In this document: piece by piece, positions 24,965 to 32,038 of the stretch | How the letters are laid out: every line of letters starts with the position of its first letter | Position numbering within the stretch: position 1 is the first letter of the stretch | Origin: CAVSWN01 sp046728115 | GTDB lineage: Bacteria; Acidobacteriota; Vicinamibacteria; Vicinamibacterales; CAVVIG01 | DNA length: 37,863 bases | Assembly (NCBI GenBank): GCA_046728115.1 | Contig: JBKPDW010000366.1 | Span: 1 to 37,863, forward strand | Reading direction: 5' to 3' | Made by a program: the position numbers and the translations under genes | Notes under the pieces: generated by a model | The model's database searches: none | The model's input: the letters and a program-made list of their open reading frames with translations, nothing else | What the model was told of the DNA's origin: nothing

Positions 24965-26863
24965 CTAGGTCAGTCCATTCTTGACGAACAGCTCTTCGAC
25001 GGCACGGTGCGCTTCGTCTATCGCCTGATTGGTAAAGGCCGCTGCACCAGCATCCGAGTTCGCGATCGTGATCGACCCAAAGCGTTGTCGGCCGATCACG
25101 TGCGGCCGCTGTTCGGGTGGGACGTCGGGATCGTCCAGCGTGTCGTAGGTATACGAGTAGCCGTACGGCCACCGATTGACGGTGAGGCCCACGATATCTG
25201 CCGCAGGATCGAAGCCGGACGGCCCGAGCATCCGCGCGAAGTGACGACGGATCTCGAGCTCGAATTGCTCGAAAGTGGTCGAGAGCAGCTGTTGCGCGCC
25301 CACGCGATTCTGCTCCTTGCGCGGCAGCCCGGGTTTGTTCGGATTGCTGGTCAGATGCACGAGGATCGGTTCCTCAGGAGTCGTCACGCCCTGATATCCG
25401 CCGATCTTCGTGCCGGGATCGAGGCTGCACCCGGTGTGCAGCATGCACGGCGAATTGATATTCGAAGCACCGAGCTTCGCGAACGACCCCCATTGCCGGA
25501 TGAGGACATTGTTGTACATCATCGGCACTTTGACCGAGTACGCAAGGGCGGTTTTCTGACGATCGGGCAGATCGGTCACGAGATCCGGAATCAGGCTGTT
25601 GTAGCACGCGAGCACGACATTGGCGGCCTCGACGCCGTGCATCCGACCGCCGCGTACGTAGGCCACGCGTACGGACTTCGCGCGCTCCGGCGAACCCACG
25701 TGCTCGACGCGAACCACAGTGCTGCTCAATCGAATGCGCACCGACGCGTTCTGTTCGTCGAGGCGCTCGTAATCGATCGGGGTCTGTACGATCGTCTCCA
25801 TTCCGTGCTTGCCCGGTATCGCCGCGGGAATCAGACGGTTCACGAGAAGGCGCGCAAGCGACGCGTTGCCGTCGGGAAAGTGAAACGTGTACGAGCTTTC
25901 GCGGAATCCTTCTTCGAACTCGAGGCCCAGCCCGTTGAACCCTACCGAGCCCCGGCGTGCTGCTTCGAGCGCCGGTGTCGTATCGACGCGCTTGTTGTTC
26001 CGCCCGCCCTGCGCCATGAAGAACGGGATCGCATCGGGGCTGACCTTCGCGAACTTCAACAGGAAGTCCTGCCAGCTGATCCTGGCGAGCTTCGAGGTTT
26101 TCTCCTCGACGCTCATGCCAGCCATGTAGTCGGGATTCTGCCCGTACAGCCGGATCAGATCCTTGCGCGCCGCGTCCGACAGCGGAGCCTTCGCGAAGAA
26201 GTCCGGCCACGGGATACGGCCGTTGCCGACGACCACGCGATCCTCGCCGAAATGTTCTTTGTCGAAGAACATCGCCGGACCGAGATTGTGTTTCTGAAAC
26301 GCATCGCGATTTTGAAACTCCGCGTTGCGCTCGACCTGGATGCCGAGCTCCTCGACGAGCCGCTTCGCCGTGTAGCTGTAGGGAAACGGTGTTGCGATAC
26401 CCATCGTTCCGCCGTAGCCGATGAACGTCCGGCCCTGATACCGGAACTCGTTGCGCTTGGCATGGCCGCCGAAATCGTCATGGTTGTCGAGGATGAGAAT
26501 CTTCTGACTCGTGCCGAGCGCACGTCGCCAGAAGTGCGCGGCCGCAAGGCCTGAAATGCCGCCGCCGACAATCACGAGGTCGTAGGTCTCGTGCGTATCG
26601 ACGTCGAGTGCGGGAAACTGGCGATAGGTCCCACGTCGCATCTGATCGAAGGCCGCAACAGCAGCTGGATAGTTGCCGCGCAGGCCGGTGCGAGCCGGCG
26701 GATAAGTCGACACGTCAGGTGCCGCTTGCGATGGCGCGGCGGCAGCCAGCGTCCGCGTACGTGACGCCGAATACGCGGACGTCACAGCGACCGCTATGCC
26801 ATTCAGGAAATCACGGCGCGGGATGCGACGCGTCATGCCGAGATCGCGATATTCCATGGACAT
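24965..26863 (-). CDS. Tat-exported FAD-dependent oxidoreductase, spermidine dehydrogenase-like
   Basis: The product is 632 residues. A Tat signal (RRIPRRDFLNGIAVAVTS) is followed at about residue 94 by the FAD-binding VIVGGGISGLAAAHFWRR and then DNHDDFGGHAKRNEF, the flavin-containing amine oxidase pattern seen in periplasmic spermidine dehydrogenases. Other conserved stretches are FIGYGGTMGI, SLARLLVNRLIP, and C-terminal VNRWPYGYSYTYD. A substrate amine is suggested by the relatives, not proven. The start at 26863 has AAAGG eight to nine bases upstream. The gene is divergent from a TetR regulator, and the shared region contains a 30-base palindrome, so it is the likely regulated target. Confidence 0.85.
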   Translation of the reverse strand: MSMEYRDLGMTRRIPRRDFLNGIAVAVTSAYSASRTRTLAAAAPSQAAPDVSTYPPARTGLRGNYPAAVAAFDQMRRGTYRQFPALDVDTHETYDLVIVGGGISGLAAAHFWRRALGTSQKILILDNHDDFGGHAKRNEFRYQGRTFIGYGGTMGIATPFPYSYTAKRLVEELGIQVERNAEFQNRDAFQKHNLGPAMFFDKEHFGEDRVVVGNGRIPWPDFFAKAPLSDAARKDLIRLYGQNPDYMAGMSVEEKTSKLARISWQDFLLKFAKVSPDAIPFFMAQGGRNNKRVDTTPALEAARRGSVGFNGLGLEFEEGFRESSYTFHFPDGNASLARLLVNRLIPAAIPGKHGMETIVQTPIDYERLDEQNASVRIRLSSTVVRVEHVGSPERAKSVRVAYVRGGRMHGVEAANVVLACYNSLIPDLVTDLPDRQKTALAYSVKVPMMYNNVLIRQWGSFAKLGASNINSPCMLHTGCSLDPGTKIGGYQGVTTPEEPILVHLTSNPNKPGLPRKEQNRVGAQQLLSTTFEQFELEIRRHFARMLGPSGFDPAADIVGLTVNRWPYGYSYTYDTLDDPDVPPEQRPHVIGRQRFGSITIANSDAGAAAFTNQAIDEAHRAVEELFVKNGLT

Positions 26864-26995
26864 CGTGCGTACCTTTCAAGAAGACCGTGTGGGATCCTCG
26901 GATGTCGCGGCCAATGGTATTCGAATGGCCGCGCTCGAGCCCGCCCATCCTGCATTCACTCTACGGCGGTAACGAACCTGAATGGCGAATATTCC

Positions 26996-27023
26996 TTGAC
27001 ATTTTCGTCAATATGAATATGAA
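26996..27023 (+). promoter_or_regulatory. Candidate promoter for the tetR-type gene
   Basis: TTGACA (26996-27001) matches the sigma-70 -35 box exactly, and TATGAA (27018-27023) lies 16 bases downstream as a moderate -10. The -10 lies inside the 30-base palindrome, so bound regulator would block the polymerase. Transcription would begin near 27030, leaving almost no leader before the TTG start. Confidence 0.55.
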
Positions 27024-27038
27024 TTCATATTCATATTG
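27009..27038. promoter_or_regulatory. 30-bp perfect palindrome, probable TetR-family operator
   Basis: The half-site CAATATGAATATGAA is followed directly by its exact reverse complement, centred on GAATTC. Each half contains the tandem hexamer AATATG twice. It lies between the divergent FAD oxidoreductase and TetR-type genes and reaches the TTG start codon of the regulator. Length and symmetry fit binding of one or two TetR dimers. It is strikingly AT-rich for this genome. Confidence 0.85.
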
Positions 27039-27686
27039 GCCACGCTTCCCCGGCGCCCGACGGCCGTTGCGACACTCAATCGCCTGTTTGGCGCGGCCGA
27101 AGCGCTGTTCGCGCAAGGCGGTAATTCAGAATTCGGCGTCGGCGATGTCGCTCGTCAAGCCGGCCTGGCAGTCGGCACGCTGTACACCCGATTCGAAGAC
27201 AAGGATTCGTTCCTCAGGGCGTTCTGGCATCAGTTCTACGACAGGGCATTGTCGTATGCCGACGAATCACTGTCGCCCGCTCGATGGGCGGGCCAGCCGC
27301 TCGCGGCCGTCGTCCGTGCCATGGTGACGATGGTCGTTCGCAACTACCGTCAACGCAAAGCTCTTCTGTGCGCGCTGACGATGTACGTGCGAGGCAGCAG
27401 CGACCAGGAATTCCGTCGGCGCGCCGCGGAATTCAATGCGCGGTTTATCCAGCAGTTCACCAGTCTCATCCTCGAACGCCGTGACGAGATCGCGCATCCC
27501 GAGCCGTGGGTAGCCGTGCGGGTCGGTCTAACGATGGTCGATGGCGCGGCGAAAGAGCGCATCCTGTTCGACGCCGATCAGGTGCTCCGCGGCCGCCTTG
27601 ACGATGACCGGTTCATCGATGAGATGACCCGTGCGTTCGTGTCGTACCTTCGCGGGTCGAGCACTTCCCCACCATCAAAGCTGTAA
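27036..27686 (+). CDS. TetR/AcrR family transcriptional regulator
   Basis: The product is 216 residues. The N-terminal helix-turn-helix reads FGVGDVARQAGLAVGTLYTRFEDKDSFLRAF, the TetR hallmark, followed by an all-helical ligand domain (VRAMVTMVVRNYRQRKALLCALTMYV and onward). The only workable start in frame is TTG at 27036; ATGs just upstream are in another frame. The start codon is the last triplet of the 30-base palindrome and the candidate -10 is very near, so translation may be leaderless. It probably represses itself and the divergent FAD oxidoreductase. The ligand is unknown. Confidence 0.9.
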   Translation: MATLPRRPTAVATLNRLFGAAEALFAQGGNSEFGVGDVARQAGLAVGTLYTRFEDKDSFLRAFWHQFYDRALSYADESLSPARWAGQPLAAVVRAMVTMVVRNYRQRKALLCALTMYVRGSSDQEFRRRAAEFNARFIQQFTSLILERRDEIAHPEPWVAVRVGLTMVDGAAKERILFDADQVLRGRLDDDRFIDEMTRAFVSYLRGSSTSPPSKL

Positions 27687-27860
27687 GAGTGCACGGAGTG
27701 CAGCTGCTTATCGGGAGGCGCCTCATGGTCGGACGGGATCTCTCGGGCGCAGCAGGTGCGGAAGACCGTCGCGCCGTGGAGACGGTTTCGATGGCCGCTG
27801 GCGATTCTCTCGGGCTGTCAACAATCTCGCGCCAGTCGGCGAAGCAAAGTAGCGGCAAGC

Positions 27861-27920
27861 GGAAGGCCGTCCTCGGCGCGGCCTTCCCGCTCCTGACGGG
27901 CCGTCCGGCTACTGGCCCGT
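27861..27920. terminator. Two hairpins between convergent genes
   Basis: A perfect 9-base stem GGAAGGCCG / CGGCCTTCC (27861-27869 and 27879-27887, loop of 9) is followed by ACGGGCC / GGCCCGT (27896-27902 and 27914-27920), which overlaps the 3' end of the HEAT gene. They sit between the ends of the tetR-type and HEAT genes, a natural place for a bidirectional stop, but there is no T run. Confidence 0.5.
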
Positions 27921-29249
27921 GACCACGCTGATTCGACGGACAGCCAGTCCGGCCGCGCGCGCGACATCCTCGTCCGAGTCGCGCGCAAGTTGCTGAAGCG
28001 TGGGCAGCGCGTCCGGGTCCTTCATCTGACCCATGACGTCGGCCAGCTCGGCGCGCGTAGTGGCACTTGCCGTCCGCGGTGCAAACAAGGCCGGACGGTG
28101 AGCGGGCTGCGTCTCGACCAGATATTCTTTCGCCAGATCACGAGTGCTCGAGTGCTCGAGCGCTCTAATGAGCTCGTCAAGGTATTCGGCTTCGCCGATT
28201 CGCAGCAGGGCGAACGCCTGCGCCGTGCGCACCCGTGCGCTCCTTTCCACCAATCGATCCGCCGAAATCGCGGCTTTCTGGCTCACGTCCGCTGTCCGCG
28301 CTAGGCCTTCGCACGCGTACAAACGAAGCCCCTCGTTCGTGTCGGCCTTGAGCCGCTCGAACACCGGCACCGACGTCGGGTCGGCGATGTCCGCCAGGGC
28401 GGCGAGTGCCAGAATTGTCGCTTTATCGGTCTCCTTGGACTGCTCGACGATGCGGGTCAGTTCCGGCACCGCGCCTTGATAGCGCATCGATCCAAGCGTC
28501 TCGATCAGTTCGTTGCGGACGGTGTCGCCGTTGATGTTGAGGAACGCGATGAGCTGTTCGCCGGTCGACGGATCGCCAATCTTGCGAATAGCACGAACCG
28601 CGTCAAAGCGCAGCGAGTCATCGCGATCCGCACGAACGACTTGCAGCAGATCCGGAACCGCCGGTCTGGCGCGCAGGATTCCAAGGCCCCGAATCGCGGT
28701 TCGCCGGATTCTGCGCTCCGGGTCGCCGATCCGCGACCGAAGCGTCTCGACCACCATCGGATCGACGGGCACGTCGGGTTCGACAACGAGCTCGAGGTCT
28801 CGATCCGGCGCGGATACGATCAGTTCGCCAAGCTTCGTGAGCGCGGCGCCCACCCCGCTCGTCCGGGGCAGGTGGATATTCACGAGAGACGAGACTGCCC
28901 GCGATCGAATGTCGGGCTGCATGTCGCTCGCAAGGGCGATGAAACCGGGCAGCGCCTGCGGATCCTCCATTTTTTCGAGCGAGAGTTCGACCTCGCGGCG
29001 CACGGCGTCGGACGGATCGTGAACCAGCGCGACCAGTTTCGGCGTGGCCAGCTGGAATCTGGCGGCGCCCAGATCGCGCACAGCAGCTTGCCGCCGAACG
29101 GGATCTGGACTGTTGAGGTCGTAGATCATGCTATCGATGGAGAGCTGGTGAGCTTCTGTAGAAGTCTGCGCAGCTATTGGCCTGATCGCGACAACTCCTG
29201 TCGCAAGTACGGTGATTGCCAGCCATTGAAGGCGTGAGCGAAGAGGCAT
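27909..29249 (-). CDS. Secreted HEAT-repeat protein
   Basis: This protein of about 446 residues has a signal peptide (LQWLAITVLATGVVAIRPIAAQ). The rest is built from roughly 30-residue helical pairs: for example DLNSPDPVRRQAAVRDLGAA, LVHDPSDAVRREVELSLEKM, DMQPDIRSRAVSSLV, RADRDDSLRFDAVRAIRKIGD and DSDEDVARAAGLAVRRI. This is the HEAT/PBS-lyase-like repeat pattern of protein-interaction scaffolds. No catalytic site is visible. The start at 29249 is fixed by AGGAGG four bases upstream; the frame is open further up but with unrelated sequence. Partner unknown. Confidence 0.88.
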   Translation of the reverse strand: MPLRSRLQWLAITVLATGVVAIRPIAAQTSTEAHQLSIDSMIYDLNSPDPVRRQAAVRDLGAARFQLATPKLVALVHDPSDAVRREVELSLEKMEDPQALPGFIALASDMQPDIRSRAVSSLVNIHLPRTSGVGAALTKLGELIVSAPDRDLELVVEPDVPVDPMVVETLRSRIGDPERRIRRTAIRGLGILRARPAVPDLLQVVRADRDDSLRFDAVRAIRKIGDPSTGEQLIAFLNINGDTVRNELIETLGSMRYQGAVPELTRIVEQSKETDKATILALAALADIADPTSVPVFERLKADTNEGLRLYACEGLARTADVSQKAAISADRLVERSARVRTAQAFALLRIGEAEYLDELIRALEHSSTRDLAKEYLVETQPAHRPALFAPRTASATTRAELADVMGQMKDPDALPTLQQLARDSDEDVARAAGLAVRRISVVTGQ

Positions 29250-29470
29250 CTGTCCTCCTGAACTGCTGGGCGGCCTCTGGATGCGCGACGCACAGCCAGG
29301 CCGCGGCCCAAAGCAACGGAACGCTGATTTCAGTCGGTACCGGACGCCACGCGCTGGGACCGCACGGCGGAAGGACGATGGCAGGCCGATCGTAGCCGGA
29401 CCTGCGAGGGAACGACGCGAAGAAGTGTACCACGGAGCGTCAAGTGACACATCGCCAGGTCGCTGTTCAC

Positions 29471-29911
29471 CTACAACTGCTTTCGCATCACGACCGCTGT
29501 CGATGGGCAAGCGGAGGTGAACTCGACGGAGGTCTTGACCGATTCCGGAACGTCCGCACGCTGTATTCGGCGGAATCCGAACTTGGGAAAGTACGTCTCA
29601 GCTGTCGTAGTCAACAGGTAGAGCGCGGGCACCTTTCGATCTCGCGCCAACTGAACGACGGCGTCTACCAACTCACGGCCCAGCCCTCGACCTTGCATCT
29701 CCGGTGCAACGGCAACCGAGCGCAGCAAGGCTCCGTCTGGATACATCTCGAGCGCCGCGCTCCCCACGATGCGATTCGCCTGTCGCGCAACGAACGTGGT
29801 GGCCAGATGGTGTCGGAGGCCATCCGGCGGAAGCCGATGGCGCGCCAGCAGGGCGAGCACGTCGGCGAGATCCTCGTCGCGTGCCCGTTCTACGCGGATT
29901 GCAGTCGTCAT
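29471..29911 (-). CDS. arsN2: Arsenic-locus GNAT N-acetyltransferase ArsN2
   Basis: The product is about 146 residues with the GNAT fold. The acetyl-CoA loop is RSVAVAPEMQGRGLGRELV, with the Q/RxxGxG/A pattern in QGRGLG. The specific ArsN2 features are HRLPPDGLRHHL, the YLLTTTAETYFPKFGFRRI stretch, and the C-terminal FTSACPSTAVVM. ArsN2 proteins occur with arsenic genes; their exact substrate is not settled. The ATG overlaps the stop of arsR as ATGA, so the two are translated from one message. An open frame extending further upstream through arsR in another frame is not meaningful. Confidence 0.9.
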   Translation of the reverse strand: MTTAIRVERARDEDLADVLALLARHRLPPDGLRHHLATTFVARQANRIVGSAALEMYPDGALLRSVAVAPEMQGRGLGRELVDAVVQLARDRKVPALYLLTTTAETYFPKFGFRRIQRADVPESVKTSVEFTSACPSTAVVMRKQL

Positions 29912-30324
29912 CGACTGCCTCCAGCAAGTTCGATCGGCCGCGAACAACACGGCGCACCTGTCACGGCGCCCGGTGTGGGCATGCAGCAACCGGTCCGCTT
30001 CTGCAGTCGTTGGCCGTCGCGCTGAACGGTGTCCACATGTGAGAGTGCGTGTCGGACCGCATCGACGATCGCCGCCAACACCGGATCCGCCAATCTGCCG
30101 AGCTTGTAGTGAATCCACAACCCGTCACGACGCGTCTCCACCAATCCAGACCGGCGCAAGTACGCGAGATGGCGCGACGCCTTCGGCTGCGGGATTCTGA
30201 GACTCTCGTGAATGTCGCAGACACAGACTTCGCCGGCCAGCAGCAACCCGAGGATCCGCAGGCGGGTGGTGTCGGCGAGCGCTTTGAAGAGGGCTTCCAT
30301 CTCGATCACTTGTGGCTTGGCCAT
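29908..30324 (-). CDS. arsR: ArsR family arsenite-responsive repressor
   Basis: The product is 138 residues. The winged helix reads LADTTRLRILGLLLAGEVCVCDIHESL, with the As(III)-sensing CVC at Cys34 and Cys36 inside the recognition fold, then QPKASRHLAYLRRSGLVETRRDGLW. The C-terminal tail has further Cys (TGCCMPTP, APCCSRP) that could help bind arsenite. It is translationally coupled to arsN2 and divergent from arsM. Its start codon lies inside the predicted operator, so autorepression is very likely. An ATG eight codons in would be an alternative start. Confidence 0.95.
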   Translation of the reverse strand: MAKPQVIEMEALFKALADTTRLRILGLLLAGEVCVCDIHESLRIPQPKASRHLAYLRRSGLVETRRDGLWIHYKLGRLADPVLAAIVDAVRHALSHVDTVQRDGQRLQKRTGCCMPTPGAVTGAPCCSRPIELAGGSR

Positions 30325-30346
30325 ATATCTGTGTTGACAAATATAT
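30323..30346. promoter_or_regulatory. ArsR operator
   Basis: ATATATCTG, six bases, then CAAATATAT: an inverted repeat with 8 of 9 paired positions. This is the ATAT-xTG-N6-CAx-ATAT layout typical of ArsR/SmtB sites. It covers the arsR start codon and the -35 box of arsM, so one bound dimer could shut both directions. Confidence 0.85.
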
Positions 30347-30362
30347 AACGGTTCTCTACACT
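30334..30362 (+). promoter_or_regulatory. Promoter of arsM-arsC
   Basis: TTGACA (30334-30339) and TACACT (30357-30362) are 17 bases apart, a good sigma-70 pair. The -35 is inside the ArsR operator. The arsM GTG lies 38 bases after the -10. On the opposite strand TTGGAA and TATATT, 16 bases apart, could serve arsR. Confidence 0.7.
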
Positions 30363-30399
30363 TCCAATATTCGTGTATGCAGATACAAGGAGTTGGGCT

Positions 30400-31248
30400 G
30401 TGTCAGACATCCAGGAAGCGGTGAGAGACAAGTATGCTGCGATTGCCGGCGCCGTCCGTCGCTCGTCCAAGCCGGCGCCGGGTTGCTGTGGACCCACTGC
30501 GTGCGGCTGCGCCGATCCGATCACGTCGAATCTTTATTCCGATGCGGAGCAACGCGAGCTGCCGCCTGAAGCCGTCGCTGCATCATTGGGCTGCGGCAAT
30601 CCGATCGCCGTGCTCGCGCTCGAGCCGGGTCAGACAGTGCTCGATCTCGGATCCGGAGGTGGCATCGACGTGCTGCTGTCTGCGAAAAAGGTCGGTCCAA
30701 GCGGCAAGGTGTACGGCCTCGATATGACCGACGAGATGCTCGCCCTGGCGCGTGAGAATCAGCGTAAGGCTGGCGCGACGAATGTCGAATTTCTCGAGGG
30801 GACGATCGAAGCCATCCCCCTCCCCGACAACTCGGTCGACGTCGTGATCTCCAACTGCGTGATCAATCTCTCGAGCGATAAGGACGCCGTGCTGCGCGAG
30901 GCGTTCCGGGTGTTGAAGCCGGGTGGCCAATTCGCCGTGTCCGATGTCGTCGTTCGTGGCGATGTGCCGGAAGATATTCGGCGCAACATGGAGCTGTGGG
31001 TGGGCTGCATCGCCGGCGCGCTCGAGGAGCGCGAGTACACCACGAAATTGGGTGCCGCGGGCTTTCAAGACGTCGAGGTGGAACCGTGGCGCATCTACCG
31101 CATCGACGACGCGCGCTCGTTTCTGACCCAGAGCGGCATCGACGTGGACCGCGTTGCATCGCAGGTTGACGGGAAGTTCGCCAGCGCGTTCGTGCGGGCG
31201 CGAAAGCCGGCGTCGAAGGCGTGCTGCGGGCCCGATTGCTGCAGTTAA
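30400..31248 (+). CDS. arsM: Arsenite S-adenosylmethionine methyltransferase
   Basis: This enzyme of about 282 residues methylates As(III) using SAM in the cytoplasm. The SAM motif VLDLGSGGGIDVLL lies at about 80-93. The three Cys positions that bind arsenic in the family are present: C65 in LGCGNP, C153 in SNCVINL and C203 in VGCIAGAL. Extra Cys clusters flank the enzyme (GCCGPTACGC at 28-37 and CCGPDCCS at the C-terminus), as in many bacterial ArsM. I choose the GTG at 30400 since AGGAG lies seven bases before and the standard SDIQEAVRDKYAAIA start follows; an upstream GTG at 30373 lies in the promoter region. Followed by arsC after 100 bases. Confidence 0.95.
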   Translation: MSDIQEAVRDKYAAIAGAVRRSSKPAPGCCGPTACGCADPITSNLYSDAEQRELPPEAVAASLGCGNPIAVLALEPGQTVLDLGSGGGIDVLLSAKKVGPSGKVYGLDMTDEMLALARENQRKAGATNVEFLEGTIEAIPLPDNSVDVVISNCVINLSSDKDAVLREAFRVLKPGGQFAVSDVVVRGDVPEDIRRNMELWVGCIAGALEEREYTTKLGAAGFQDVEVEPWRIYRIDDARSFLTQSGIDVDRVASQVDGKFASAFVRARKPASKACCGPDCCS

Positions 31249-31348
31249 AAGTTGGACGCCAGACCTGCTGCGCTCTTCCGGTGGTTAGCCTGGCATTCGT
31301 GATCGTGCCGCGGACGAGGGGGTCCTGCCTTACGCGAACGAAGCCGCA

Positions 31349-31765
31349 ATGGAACGTGTGATCTTTGCGTGCGTGCACAACGCCGGGCGGTCGCAGATGG
31401 CGGCCGCATTCTTCTCGGCCATGGCCGACCCTGCGCACGCGGAGGCGATCTCCGCGGGCACCGAACCAGGCGAGCGTGTTCACCCCGAAGTGGTCGAGGT
31501 CATGCGCGAGGTCGATATCGATCTCAGCCTGAAAAAACCGCAGCGCCTGACGAACGAACTGGCCCGGAATGCCTCACTGCTGGTGACGATGGGGTGCGCG
31601 GAGTCGTGTCCGCACGTGCCGGGCCTGAGGCGCGATGATTGGCCGTTGCGTGATCCGAAGGGCAGGCCGATGGCGGAAGTCAGGGAGATTCGTGATGAGA
31701 TTCGCGACCGCGTCGCGGCGCTGGTCGATTCCTGCGGCTGGCGACGGCCGCTGCCGCCCACGTGA
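31349..31765 (+). CDS. arsC: Arsenate reductase, LMW-phosphatase type
   Basis: The product is 138 residues. The active-site loop FACVHNAGRSQ gives the CX5R signature (Cys8 to Arg14) close to the N-terminus. A second and third redox Cys pair is offered by MGCAESCPHVPG, and the C-terminal DPKGRPMAEVREIRDEI carries the general-acid region. The order fits thioredoxin-linked arsenate reductases, which turn As(V) into As(III), the substrate of ArsM encoded just upstream. It probably shares the arsM transcript, though the 100-base gap is long for tight coupling. Confidence 0.93.
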   Translation: MERVIFACVHNAGRSQMAAAFFSAMADPAHAEAISAGTEPGERVHPEVVEVMREVDIDLSLKKPQRLTNELARNASLLVTMGCAESCPHVPGLRRDDWPLRDPKGRPMAEVREIRDEIRDRVAALVDSCGWRRPLPPT

Positions 31766-32038
31766 AGCGATCGTGGAGTCTCGCGACCGTTCCATCACGA
31801 CGCGAGATCAGCTCAACAAGTCCGATTGCTGACTTCATTGCGGTTCTGTCAGTCCACCACGCGCCTAGCAATCGACGATGGCCTGGTTGGTGATTCGAGG
31901 CGATGTACTGCTCCGTCCGCATCAGGCAGGAACCGCGACGCGTTAAACTTTCATCATCGCAGCGACATTTCGGCGTGCGCTGTGCGATGACCCGGTGGTC
32001 AACCACTCGAAATAGTTCGACATGCAACGGAGCACCAC
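31766..32038. other. Intergenic region between arsC and the tannase-family gene
   Basis: These 273 bases hold no supported gene. The segment ATTCGAGGCGA near 31893-31903, followed by TGTACTGC, recurs in related form near 36512 and 36560 right of the IS element. No terminator for arsC and no clear promoter for the downstream gene could be identified. Confidence 0.35.

Noticed and set aside
24845..26554. 569-codon open frame antisense to the FAD oxidoreductase
   Set aside because: No recognisable fold; the minus strand has a Tat signal and an FAD-binding motif.
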